From NCBI RefSeq assembly GCF_004151105.1, contig NZ_PHRF01000026.1, positions 124,001 through 188,000 on the forward strand: a stretch of 64,000 nt of DNA, written 5' to 3'. The stretch comes from Streptomyces sp. L-9-10. Lineage in GTDB: Bacteria > Actinomycetota > Actinomycetes > Streptomycetales > Streptomycetaceae. A program made the position numbers and the translations under genes. Positions 25,966 through 35,300 of this stretch are shown piece by piece. The notes beneath the pieces are model-generated. The model was not told where the DNA came from, did no database searches, and worked only from the letters and a program-made list of their open reading frames with translations. The first letter of the stretch is position 1, and each line of letters starts with the position of its first letter.

Positions 25966-26166
25966 CCGTTCCGGCGCCGATGGCCCGTACGAGTGACCGC
26001 CCCCACGAGTGATCGTCCGCACGGTCGCCGACGCGCGGTCCCGAAGTCGAATCTGAGGCGTTTTCGCAGGTCAGCCGTGGTCTGGCGAATGGATTTCACC
26101 TGGCGCCACAGGTCATGTAATGTTGTTCCCGCAACGCCGACCGGGAAGAAAAGCCCGGAACGCCAA

Positions 26167-26239
26167 GCACTCGTAGCTTAACGGATAGAGCATCTGACTA
26201 CGGATCAGAAGGTTGCAGGTTCGAATCCTGCCGAGTGCA
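26167..26239 (+). tRNA. tRNA-Arg(ACG)
   Basis: The acceptor GCACTCG (26167-26173) pairs with CGAGTGC (26232-26238), discriminator A. The anticodon stem TCTGA/TCAGA encloses loop CTACGGA, anticodon ACG (wobble A34 edited to inosine by TadA, encoded at 63416). T arm GCAGG-TTCGAAT-CCTGC. Its 3' part from the anticodon loop onward is duplicated at 36155, marking integration of the island. Confidence 0.96.
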
Positions 26240-26256
26240 CACAGGTGAGAGGCCCC
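26198..26256 (+). repeat. attL of the tRNA-Arg island (59-bp direct repeat)
   Basis: Identical to 36155-36213; begins CTACGGATCAGAAGGTTGC and ends GTGAGAGGCCCC. It includes the 3' half of functional tRNA-Arg. Confidence 0.95.
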
Positions 26257-26279
26257 ATCGAGGAATCGATGGGGCCTCT
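26248..26279 (+). terminator. Terminator after tRNA-Arg (element-derived)
   Basis: A 13-bp stem AGAGGCCCCATCG / CGATGGGGCCTCT with a 6-nt loop. Only its left arm start lies in the repeat, so the hairpin came with the island; the chromosomal one is at 36207-36232. Confidence 0.85.
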
Positions 26280-26290
26280 GTCGTATGCCG

Positions 26291-26313
26291 TGACGGCAGT
26301 AGTTGACGGCAAC
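26291..26313 (+). repeat. Putative integrase arm-type sites, left end
   Basis: TGACGGCAGT (26291-26300) and TGACGGCAAC (26304-26313) match the two TGACGGCAAC copies at the right end of the island (36049-36058, 36061-36070) in the same orientation. Paired decamers near both att sites are what tyrosine integrases use as arm sites. Confidence 0.55.
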
Positions 26314-26329
26314 CGTTACGGCGCGGTGA

Positions 26330-27090
26330 TCAGATGGCCACCGGAGTGCCGGCGGGGCCGTCGTCATCGTCCTGTCCGTTGCCGTCACCCCGAAGTGCGT
26401 CGCCCACGCGATCGAAGGCGGAGCGCTGCGAGTCGAGCCGGACGAACGTGTAAATGTCCATGGTGACTCGGATCGAGCTGTGTCCGAGGACTTCCATGAT
26501 CATGCGGGCATCGGCTCCCTGCTCATGGAGGAGCGACGCGCACGTATGACGCGGGTCATGGAAGCGGACCTTACGGACCCCGGCGCGGCCACAGAGCGCT
26601 TCGAAGGAGCGGTTCAGGTTGCGCGGCTCGATAGGCGTTCCGTTCTTCGTGGTGAAGACCAGGCCGTGCCCCGCACCCTTCTATTTGTCTCCGGCCGCCT
26701 TCTTCCGCGAGCTGCTGGGCACGCTGAGCGCGGAGCGCCGTCACGCACTCGGCAGGCAGAGCTACCCGCCGGGCGGAACGCTGAGTTTTGGGAGCGACGA
26801 ACAGCAGCTCCCCGCCGACGCGCTGAAGTGCCTACCGGACAGTGAGGACGCCCTCGTACAGATCCAAGTCGGACCAGCGCAGCCCCAGCAGCTCGCCGCG
26901 CCGCAGACCGATGCGAACGGCTAGTTCGTACGCGGCCCACAGCTGGTTGTCCCGAGCAGCCGTCAGGAGTTGCCGCCCCTCCGTCGACGACAGCGGTTCA
27001 ATCTCTCGCCTGCTTCCCATGCTCAGCTCTACATTCCGGGCCACGTTCCGCGGCAGTTCGTCCTCGCGTAGGGCGTGCTGGAGCGCCGCA
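26330..27090 (-). pseudogene. Tyrosine integrase of the tRNA-Arg island, disrupted
   Basis: The reverse strand encodes an integrase in pieces. QHALREDELPRNVARNVELS and LAVRIGLRRGELLGLRWSDL (first Arg) run to a TAG at 26832-26834 where Gln is expected. GGELLFVAPKTQRSARRVAL continues in the same frame to a frameshift near 26702. A second TAG (26681-26683) replaces Trp before GHGLVFTTKNGTPIEPRNLN, FHDPRHTCASLLHEQG and EVLGHSSIRVTMDIYTF (His, Arg and the Tyr nucleophile), ending at TGA 26330. The N-terminal DNA-binding part is missing. It joins the XRE pseudogene in frame near 27088. At least three inactivating lesions are visible. Confidence 0.88.
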
Positions 27091-28083
27091 CGTGCGACGT
27101 CGAGCAGCAGCCACGTCCGCCATGACGGTGGTGTGTCCTTGCTCAGACGCATGCCTTTGGCCAGGGCAAGAGCATCTTCGGGGTGCCCGTACTGAACGGC
27201 CAGGCGGACGCGCTCGATAAGGACCGACGACGGACTGAAGACGCTGACCATGCGGTTGTCGTCCCCCGCGGAGAGTTTGGAGACGCGTGCGCTTCTTTCT
27301 CCGCCGTCTCCATCATCGATGCCGCACGGTCGTAGTCGCGGCTCCGTGCCGCTGAGGTGGCGGCGCTCATGATGAGGGCGCCCCATACTTTCAGCCCGTC
27401 CGCGGTATCGGCGTGGCCGGCCGCCTTCATATCGTCAGCAGCACGGTTGGCGACGTACAGCGCGTCGTCCAGGCGCCCTTGGCGTTGGTAGGCCCACGTG
27501 GTGGAGTTGACGATCATCGGGAGGAGCAGCGGGTCGGAGGACTGCCCCGCCGCCTCTATCGCCCGTTCCAGGCTCGTCAGGGCGAGGTCGGTTGTGCTGG
27601 AGTACCTTGCCCAAGGCCGCGAACCCAGCCTTGCGGTCGTCGTCGGTGCCGGAGACCGACGCGGAACGCGCCTCCGCAATCAGGTCGGGAAGCGACTTCA
27701 TCACGACATCGAATTCCGCCGCGTGGTACTGCGACCACCCCTCAGCGATCTGCTCACGCAGGCGCTCCAGGGAGAAGTCCGGGCGAACCGGCCCCACAGC
27801 GGGGGCATGATTGCGCGGCTCACCGCCACGAGACGTGGGCCGTTGGCCTCACCGGACTTGGCGACCGCGGGAGGGTCCCCCAGGAGAGTGGTCAGCTCCG
27901 CACCAAGCCCCTTCGCGCGGGCATGCAGCGTGGGGAGGCGGGCCGAGTGCTTCCGCCCTGTTCGAGCTGACGGACCACGTCCACAGAGACACCGGAACGC
28001 GCCGCAAGGTCTTCCTGAGTGAGATCGGCCAGTCGGCGCAGGCGCCGAAGTGTCTTCCCAAGGTTCTGTTCGCTCGCTACAAC
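27091..28083 (-). pseudogene. XRE-family regulator with TPR-like domain, multiply frameshifted
   Basis: Reverse-strand pieces in successive frames read GKTLRRLRRLADLTQEDLAA, RSGVSVDVVRQLEQG (helix-turn-helix, to about 27957), HSARLPTLHARAKGLGAEL, AEFDVVMKSLPDLIAEAR, LALTSLERAIEAAGQSSDPL, YVANRAADDMKAAGHADTAD and FSPSSVLIERVRLAVQYGHP. The order matches actinobacterial XRE regulators with C-terminal tetratricopeptide-like repeats, common in AICEs and near antibiotic or development genes. Frame changes near 27957, 27800, 27600 and 27290, and no usable start, show it is dead. Its 3' end is replaced by the integrase fragment, so a deletion fused the two genes. Confidence 0.8.
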
Positions 28084-28191
28084 ACTGCCACGCTACGCCG
28101 CGAAGGTGCGAGAGATTCCCTTCCGGGGAGAGACCGGCGGAGCCCGTACTGGAGGTACTGAGCCTCTTAAGGGAAGGCTGACGTCGTCCCG

Positions 28192-29142
28192 TTACGGGAG
28201 AAACGGCAAACCACCGTCCGGCTCCGCCTCGCGCCGCTCGGGTGCCGGAGCCCCCGGCTGTCCTGGGACGGAAGTAGTCGGCACGGTGACCGACTTCTTA
28301 GGTCCGAACATCAGGCTGGACGGTTGCTGTGTCCGCCGGTCGGACACAACGATCCCGCCGCGCCATTTCCCCATGGGGTCTTGGTACCGGAACTGCAGCT
28401 TCTTCAGTCGCTGCCCGAACTGCTCCCGCAATGGCCGGTAAGCGTCGTCACAATGCACGTTCCACGTCACGTCGCTCAGATAGGCATGGCACGCGATGGG
28501 GAACAGCAGGGAGGACACCACGAGGTCGGCGACTTGGAGGAGCGTGTGGGTGTCGCTGTGGCCGAAGACCGGCGACTCGATGACCCCGCGGAGGCTGTCA
28601 CCGCCCGTGCGGTACTTGCGGGTGGTTACGCAGTGCACATTGGGAGCGTTCTTGACCTTCGTGCGGCTGTCGAGGACCATCATGCCGCGCGAGTGCTCAT
28701 GGGCGAGCTGAGCCTGGAAGGTCTCGTTCAGCGCGGCAACGGAGGCCGGGTACACCCCGGACTCGTCAAACGCCAGCCCTTCCTCTTTGATCCACACGCG
28801 GGCGAGGATGCGGGCTTCGTGGGATTCCAGCATGTCGAGCAGCGAAGCCACTAGCCCTATGGCAGCACGTTGCCAGCTGTGGTTGCCAGCACGGAGGTTC
28901 TTGCGGACGTCCGAGCCCTTGATCTCGTGCTGGATTACCTCGGAGAGCTGGTCCGCGTTCCGCAACTGCGGCCGATAGTGCTTCTTGGTGTCGAGGAAGG
29001 CCCAGGTGAGGGACTTGATCTGGGCTCGGGGCACGGTGAAGCCACCGACGACGAGGACTGGAGGGGCATCCGGCTTCATGGGGTCGAGTGTCTGCCCGTT
29101 GCCCGCCTCGTCGATGTAGCACAGATGCACCGAATCTCCCAA
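28192..29142 (-). CDS. DUF3800-domain protein, probable RNase H-like nuclease family
   Basis: The 316-residue protein begins MGDSVHLCYIDEAGNGQTLD. The YIDEAG motif with an early Asp-Glu is the DUF3800 signature. It is followed by VLVVGGFTVPRAQIKSLTWA, MMVLDSRTKVKN (second acidic position) and HTLLQVADLVVSSLLFPIAC (the QVADLV block with third Asp). DUF3800 is predicted to adopt an RNase H fold with a metal-binding acidic triad and is frequent in phage, plasmid and defence islands. Residues 255-316 form a Pro/Ser-rich tail. It is transcribed away from hsdM, with about 325 bp between them. A role accessory to restriction, or independent defence, is inference. Confidence 0.8.
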   Translation of the reverse strand: MGDSVHLCYIDEAGNGQTLDPMKPDAPPVLVVGGFTVPRAQIKSLTWAFLDTKKHYRPQLRNADQLSEVIQHEIKGSDVRKNLRAGNHSWQRAAIGLVASLLDMLESHEARILARVWIKEEGLAFDESGVYPASVAALNETFQAQLAHEHSRGMMVLDSRTKVKNAPNVHCVTTRKYRTGGDSLRGVIESPVFGHSDTHTLLQVADLVVSSLLFPIACHAYLSDVTWNVHCDDAYRPLREQFGQRLKKLQFRYQDPMGKWRGGIVVSDRRTQQPSSLMFGPKKSVTVPTTSVPGQPGAPAPERREAEPDGGLPFLP

Positions 29143-29467
29143 AACACATCTGTGGCCGCCCCCGAAGGGGCGGCCACAGGGTCTGCGCAGCCATATGCGC
29201 GATATTTTGCTTGCTGAGCCCGATCCTGCCGAGACCGACTACGTTTGGTCAAGCCGAGAGCACGGTCAGGTGGTACGGGTTTCGGCCAACCTTGACGGGC
29301 GGAGTAGAGGAGCGCCGCTCAGGTGGCCGGCGTGACGGCGAAGCTGCGGGATGGTGGGCCGGGCAAGACAGTGTGCGCGGAGGCCGATGCCTGAGAGGCA
29401 AGGTGGTGGAGTCTCGGGCTTGTCAAGTCTGGATGTCGTGGGGGTCGGGGGCCGTAGGATCCTCTGT
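29143..29467. other. Divergent promoter region between DUF3800 gene and hsdM
   Basis: About 325 bp; starts with an inverted repeat ACATCTGTGGCCGCCCC / GGGGCGGCCACAGG (29144-29180) in the 5' leader of the DUF3800 gene, and ends with the hsdM promoter. No gene supported. Confidence 0.5.
29455..29460 (+). promoter_or_regulatory. -10 element of a probable leaderless hsdM transcript
   Basis: TAGGAT ends 7 nt before the GTG start at 29468, the spacing expected if transcription begins at or next to the start codon. No ribosome-binding site precedes the GTG, which supports leaderless translation. The -35 region is not obvious. Confidence 0.55.
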
Positions 29468-30988
29468 GTGATTACGGGCGAGCTGAAGAGCAAGGTGGGG
29501 CGCGTCTGGGACGCGTTCTGGTCGGGTGGCATCTCCAATCCGCTGGAGGTGATGGAGCAGATCACGTACCTGCTCTTTATTAAGCGGCTGGACGAGATCC
29601 AGACCCGCAAGGACCGCAAGGCGACCGCAACGGGCAAGGCCGACCCGGACCCCTTCTTTTCAGACGACCAGCAGGATCTGCGCTGGCAGAACTTCAAGGT
29701 CAAGGATCCCGAGATCATGTACGGGCTCGTCGCCGACGGCGTCTTCCCGTACCTGCGCCGCATGGGTGGGGACGAATCGACGTACTCCCACCACATGAAG
29801 GGCGCCCGGTTCACGATTCCGGGGCCCAACTTGCTCGCGAAGGTCGTCGACCTGCTCGACGACATCTCCATGGACAGCAGCGACACCAAGGGTGACATCT
29901 ACGAGTACCTGCTCGCGAAAATCGCCACGGCTGGCCAGAACGGTCAGTTCCGCACGCCGCGCCACATCATCGACCTGATGGTCGAGATGACCCAGCCAGG
30001 GCCGCGCGACGAGATCTGTGACCCGGCGTGCGGCACAGCTGGCTTCCTGGTGCAGGCGGCGTCGTACGTGCAGCGGGTGCATCGTGACGCGCTGCTAGGG
30101 GTGGAGCAGCGTAAGCACTTCAACGAGTCGATGTTCCACGGCTTCGACTTCGACAACACGATGCTCCGCATCGGCTCGATGAACATGCTGTTGCATGGTA
30201 TCGAGAACCCGGACATCCGTTATCGCGACTCGCTCGCGGAGAGCGCGGCCGACGAGGCCGAGCGCTACTCCTTGATCCTCGCGAACCCGCCTTTCGCGGG
30301 GAACCTGGACTTCGAGTCTACGGCGGTCGACCTCCAGCGCATCGTCAAGACGAAGAAGACGGAACTGCTGTTTCTGGCCCTATTCTTGCGGCTCCTGAAG
30401 CCCGGTGGTCGGGCGGCCGTCATCGTCCCCGATGGGGTGTTGTTCGGTTCGACCAAGGCGCACAAGGAGCTGCGCCGCATCCTGGTGGAGGAACAGCAGC
30501 TCCAGGCGGTGGTCAAGCTTCCGAGCGGGGTCTTCAAGCCATACGCCGGTGTGTCGACCGCGATCCTGTTCTTCACGAAGACGGACTCGGGCGGCACGAA
30601 CCACGTCTGGTTCTACGACGTGCAGGTGGACGGCCTGAGCCTGGACGACAAGCGCAACCCGCTGCTTCCGGAGGAGCGCTTGGGCGTACGCCCACAGGGC
30701 GAACCGCTGACGCCGGACGAACTCCTGAAGAACAACCTCCCGGACGTCCTTGCGCGCTGGCAGGAACGAGACGGCACCGAGAGGGACCGGGCCAGGACCG
30801 AGCAAAGCTTCTGTGTATCCAAGGCGGACATCGCAGCGCAGGGCTACGACCTCTCACTAAACCGATACAAAAAGATCGTCCACGAGGAGGTCAAGACGCG
30901 CGCGCCGTTGGACATCCTGGCTGACTTGGAGCGCCTGAATGAGGAGATTGTCAAGGGCACGGAAGAGCTGAAGGGAATGCTGGCGTGA
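29468..30988 (+). CDS. hsdM: Type I restriction-modification system, DNA methyltransferase subunit
   Basis: GTG 29468 gives 506 residues beginning MITGELKSKVGRVWDAFWSG, the canonical HsdM N-terminus (helical HsdM_N domain to about 150). The N6-adenine methyltransferase domain has motif I DPACGTAGF (185-193) for S-adenosylmethionine and motif IV NPPF (273-276) for catalysis. Two HsdM and one HsdS form the modification enzyme that protects host DNA. The stop overlaps the hsdS start by 4 nt (GTGA). Length and motif spacing are normal, so this subunit looks functional. Confidence 0.96.
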   Translation: MITGELKSKVGRVWDAFWSGGISNPLEVMEQITYLLFIKRLDEIQTRKDRKATATGKADPDPFFSDDQQDLRWQNFKVKDPEIMYGLVADGVFPYLRRMGGDESTYSHHMKGARFTIPGPNLLAKVVDLLDDISMDSSDTKGDIYEYLLAKIATAGQNGQFRTPRHIIDLMVEMTQPGPRDEICDPACGTAGFLVQAASYVQRVHRDALLGVEQRKHFNESMFHGFDFDNTMLRIGSMNMLLHGIENPDIRYRDSLAESAADEAERYSLILANPPFAGNLDFESTAVDLQRIVKTKKTELLFLALFLRLLKPGGRAAVIVPDGVLFGSTKAHKELRRILVEEQQLQAVVKLPSGVFKPYAGVSTAILFFTKTDSGGTNHVWFYDVQVDGLSLDDKRNPLLPEERLGVRPQGEPLTPDELLKNNLPDVLARWQERDGTERDRARTEQSFCVSKADIAAQGYDLSLNRYKKIVHEEVKTRAPLDILADLERLNEEIVKGTEELKGMLA

Positions 30989-32196
30989 GCGAGCTGCGCA
31001 GGCGATTGCTCGAAGATCTTGTTCGTGAGGTCAAGCCAGGATTTGCGTGCGGAGAGGTTGATCCGAACGGGATCTTCCAGGTCCGAATGAACAATGTCAC
31101 CAAGTCAGGTGACATTGACCTGGGTAAGCAGCGTCGGGTGCCCCGGAATCATCCGGGTGTCGATAAAAATAAGCTTCTCCCTGGCGATGTTCTGTTCAAT
31201 GCCACCAATAGTCCTGACTTGGTTGGGAAGACGCTATTCTGGTCTGGCCTTGACGAAGAAGCGGTGTACAGTAACCATTTTCAGAGAATTCGCACCGACG
31301 GAGAAAAGCTCGATCCTGCATACCTTAGTCGTTGGCTGTCACGCCAGTTTGAGTCAGGAGTCTTTCGTGGCCTGTGTAAGCAATGGGTAAATCAAGCCAC
31401 GGTAAGTAAGGAGAGCCTGCTGGCTCTTAGAGTTCCACTTCCTCCCCTTCCGGAGCAGAGGCGCATTGCTGCCGTCCTCGACCAGGTAGAAACTCTCCGT
31501 GCCAAGCGTCGCGAGGCCATTGTCCTTCTTGACGACCTCGCCCAGTCCATCTTCCTCGACATGTTCGGTGATCCTGCTTCATGTAATGCCTTGTGGGATC
31601 GAAAAACGATCAGCGAGCTCGGTGGGGTGGTTACGGGAAACACGCCCTCGCGAGCCAGGCCTGAGAACTACGGTGAGGGTATCGAGTGGATCAAAACCGA
31701 TAACATCAGGCCGCCTGAATTGAACCCGAGCCAGGCGGCCGAGCACCTGACCGTAGCGGGGGAGAAAGTCGGCCGCGTCGTCCCCGCCGAATCGATTTTG
31801 GTGACATGCATCGCGGGCAGTCCGGCCAGTATCGGGAATGCAGTGCTGGCGGGGCGGCGAGTTGCCATCAACCAGCAGATCAATGCCTTCATCCCGCAAG
31901 GTCCGTTGCCGCGGTTTATGCTGGAGCAGATCCGTGTGGGTAAGGCGCTGATTCAGCAGAAATCGACAGGGGCTATGACAGGCTTGGTCAACAAGACGCA
32001 GTTCTCATCCATTTCCCTTATGGTGCCGCCCGTGAGTAGGCAACAGGAATTTGTCTGCCGAGTGGAATGCGTGGATAGCCAGCGCGCCAGGAACGTCCGG
32101 CACCTCGCCGCCCTCGACGAGCTCTTCTCCTCTCTCCAGCACCGTGCCTTCTCCGGCACTCTCTGGGATCATGAAGCTTCCGGCGAAGCTGCGTAG
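30985..32196 (+). CDS. hsdS: Type I restriction-modification system, specificity subunit
   Basis: The 403-residue protein has two target-recognition domains. Each is followed by a conserved helix: RVPLPPLPEQRRIAAVLDQVETL ends TRD1 (about 150-200), and SISLMVPPVSRQQEFVCRVE ends TRD2 (about 345-400). TRD2 opens with ISELGGVVTGNTPSRARPEN, while TRD1 starts unusually close to the N-terminus. HsdS chooses the bipartite DNA target for both methylation and cleavage. The GC content and third-position bias of the TRDs drop visibly against hsdM and hsdR (for example around 31160-31300). That is typical of frequently exchanged specificity domains. Translationally coupled to hsdM. Confidence 0.95.
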   Translation: MSELRRRLLEDLVREVKPGFACGEVDPNGIFQVRMNNVTKSGDIDLGKQRRVPRNHPGVDKNKLLPGDVLFNATNSPDLVGKTLFWSGLDEEAVYSNHFQRIRTDGEKLDPAYLSRWLSRQFESGVFRGLCKQWVNQATVSKESLLALRVPLPPLPEQRRIAAVLDQVETLRAKRREAIVLLDDLAQSIFLDMFGDPASCNALWDRKTISELGGVVTGNTPSRARPENYGEGIEWIKTDNIRPPELNPSQAAEHLTVAGEKVGRVVPAESILVTCIAGSPASIGNAVLAGRRVAINQQINAFIPQGPLPRFMLEQIRVGKALIQQKSTGAMTGLVNKTQFSSISLMVPPVSRQQEFVCRVECVDSQRARNVRHLAALDELFSSLQHRAFSGTLWDHEASGEAA

Positions 32197-32398
32197 ACCG
32201 CTCTCGCCGTACCCGGTGCGTAGCGCCGACCGCACCACCAGCACAACACGCCGTCCGCGTGGCCGGGCAGGGGAGCCCGGCCCGCGGGTGGTTCTGCCGT
32301 AGGAGACGGACGGAAACGTCGGCCTCGTGCGGGCCGGGATGCCGAGCCCCGGGCCCGTACGACAGGGCCGCCACAGGGGAGAGGGACACCGCACCGCC

Positions 32399-35300
32399 AT
32401 GGGTAGCGAGCAGAATGGTCAGAGCGGCCAGAACAGTGAGAGCCAGGGCCAGGGCGGCTACGACAAACACGCCCGCGACCGCGCCGCCGTCGGCAACATC
32501 GGCCATACCGCGAACGGCAACTTCGGCTTCCTCCACGCAGAATGGCCCGCCCTTTACGACGAGGCGATCCGCGCCGAGCGGCTGATCCACCACGACCCCC
32601 GTGCCGCCTGCTTCTACGCTCGCCGCGCCATCGAGATCACAGCGCGCTGGATGTACGACAAGGACAGCAGTCTCAGCGAGCCCTACAAGAAGGACCTCGC
32701 TGCGATGCTCCACGAGCCGAGCTTTCGACAGCTCGTCGGGCCGACGGTCAACGCCAAGATGGACCTCATCCGCCGGCACGGCAACAACGCCGTGCACAAG
32801 GCCGCCCCGGTCCCGAGGAGCGTTGCCGAGGCCAGCGTCAAGGAGCTGTTCCACTCCCTCTACTGGTTCGCCCGGACCTACACCCGCCAGGCCGCCGCGC
32901 TGCCGCCCGCCGGGCTGGAGTTCGACACCAGCGCAGTACCGCGCCCCCTCTCCCCGCAGGCCCGGGCGCTGAAGCAGGCCGAGCTCAAGGCCAAGGAGGC
33001 GGAGGACGAGGCACGCTTCAAGGAGCAGGCCGAGCAGCTCGCGGCCGAGCGGGCCCAGAACGCGGACCTCGCCCGGCAGCTCGAAGAGCTCAAGGCCCAA
33101 ATCGCCGCCGCGAAGGCCGCCAACCAGGCTGTGCGGGACACCCACGACTACGACGAGCAGGCGACCCGGGACGCCTTCATCGACCTGCTCCTCAAGGAAG
33201 CGGGCTGGGACCTCCTCACCCGGGGCAAGGACACCGAGTACCCGATAACGACCGGGATGCCCACCAAGACAGGCAAGGGGTATGTCGACTACGTGCTCTG
33301 GGGCGACGACGGCAAGCCCCTCGCCGTCGTCGAGGCCAAGCGGACCCAGCGGGACGCCCGCGACGGGCAGCAGCAGGCGAAGCTGTACGCCGACGCGCTC
33401 GAGAAGCAGTTCAACCGCCGCCCGGTGATCTTCTACACCAACGGCTACGAGACCTACCTCTGGGACGACGGCCTCGGCTACCCGCCCCGCCAGGTGCAGG
33501 GCTTCTTCACTAAGGACGAACTGCACTGGCACATCCGCCAGCGCGCCGGACGCCTCTCCCTCACGTCCACACCGGTGAACGAGAAGATCGCCGGCCGTCC
33601 CTACCAGCTCCGCGCGATTAAGCGGGTGGGCGAGACCTTTGAGCGGGACCGGGGCCGCCAGGCGCTCCTCGTCATGGCGACCGGCACCGGCAAGACCCGC
33701 ACCACCGTGGCCCTCGTGGACCAGTTGATGAAGGCGGGCTGGGCGCAGAGGGTGCTGTTTCTCGCCGACCGGCAGGCGCTGGTCACCCAGGCGATGAAGG
33801 CGTTCAAGGAGAACCTGCCGAACACTCCTGCGGCCAGCCTCCTCGACGACAAGGCCGCCTCGGCCCGTGTCTACCTCTCCACGTACCAGACGATGATGAA
33901 GCAGATCGACGTCATCGACGATGTGGGCCGCCGCCGCTTCGGGCCGGGTCACTTCGACCTGATCGTCATCGACGAGGCGCACCGCTCCGTGTACGCGAAG
34001 TACGGCGAGCTGTTCCGCTACTTCGACTCGCTGCTGCTCGGCCTGACCGCCACGCCCAAGGACGAGATCGACCACAACACGTACAAGCTCTTCGCCATGG
34101 AGGACGGGGTCCCGACCGACTCCTACGACCTCCAGGAAGCCGCCGCGGAGGGCTACCTCGTCCTCCCTATGGCGGTGAAGGTTCCGCTGAAGTTCATGGA
34201 GCAGGGCATCCGCTACGCCGACCTCTCGGAGGAGGAGAAGGCGGAGTGGGACGCCAAGGAGTGGACCGAGGACGGTGACATCCCGGACGCGGTGGGGCGC
34301 CACGACATGAACAAGTTCCTCTTCAATGAGGACACCGTGGACAAAATGCTGGAGACGCTGATGACGCGCGGCCACCGTGTCGAGGGCGGTGACCGGCTCG
34401 GTAAGACGATCATTTTCGCGAAGAACAACGACCACGCCCGATACATCGAGGAGCGCTACAACGCGAACTACCCGCAGGGCGCCGGCCACACGGCACGCGT
34501 GATCACGTACAAGGAGACGTACGCCCAGTCCCTCATCGACGACTTCTCCAACCCGAAGAACCCGCCGAACGCCCCCGACATCGCCATCTCTGTCGACATG
34601 CTCGACACCGGCATCGACGTGCCCGAAGTGGTGAACCTGGTCTTCGCCAAGCCGGTCTTCTCCAAGACCAAGTTCTGGCAGATGATCGGCCGCGGCACCC
34701 GCTTGCGCCCCGCCCTCTACGGTCCCGATCCCGAGAACCCTAACCACAGCAAGCAGAACTTCTACGTCTTCGACTTCTGCGGCAACATCGACTTCTTCAA
34801 CAGCCAGCTCGACCGGTCGGAGGGGCGTAGGGCGGTCACCCTCACCGAAAAGCTACTCCAGCGCCAGCTTGACCTGGTCCGGGTTCTGGACAAGCGGCAA
34901 CAGCCCGATCCGGCCCGAGACGCCGGCCCCGACGCGATCGGCACCGAGGCGGAGATCCGCTGGTCGCTGGCCCACCGGCTGCACTACACCGTCACGGGCA
35001 TGAACCTGGACAACTTCCTGGTCCGTCCGCACCGCCGGGAGATCGAGGTCTTCAGTGACTTCGGCAGCTGGCACCGGGTGGACGACGAGGCAGACACCGC
35101 GATCCGTGACTACCTGCTCGGACTGCCTAGCGAGTTCCGCCCGGACGACGAGGAGATGGGCGAGGAGGCCAAGCGGTTCGACCTGATGGCGTACGGTCTC
35201 CAGCTCGCCGCGCTGGAAGGCGGCAAGGAGTTCGCCAAGCTGCGCGCGAAGATCCAGGACATCGCTTCCAACCTGCTCACCAAGACCAACATTCCGGCGG

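Noticed and set aside
25832..26239. tRNA-Ser(GCU) as an additional island boundary
   Set aside because: No duplicated fragment of this tRNA was found elsewhere in the window.
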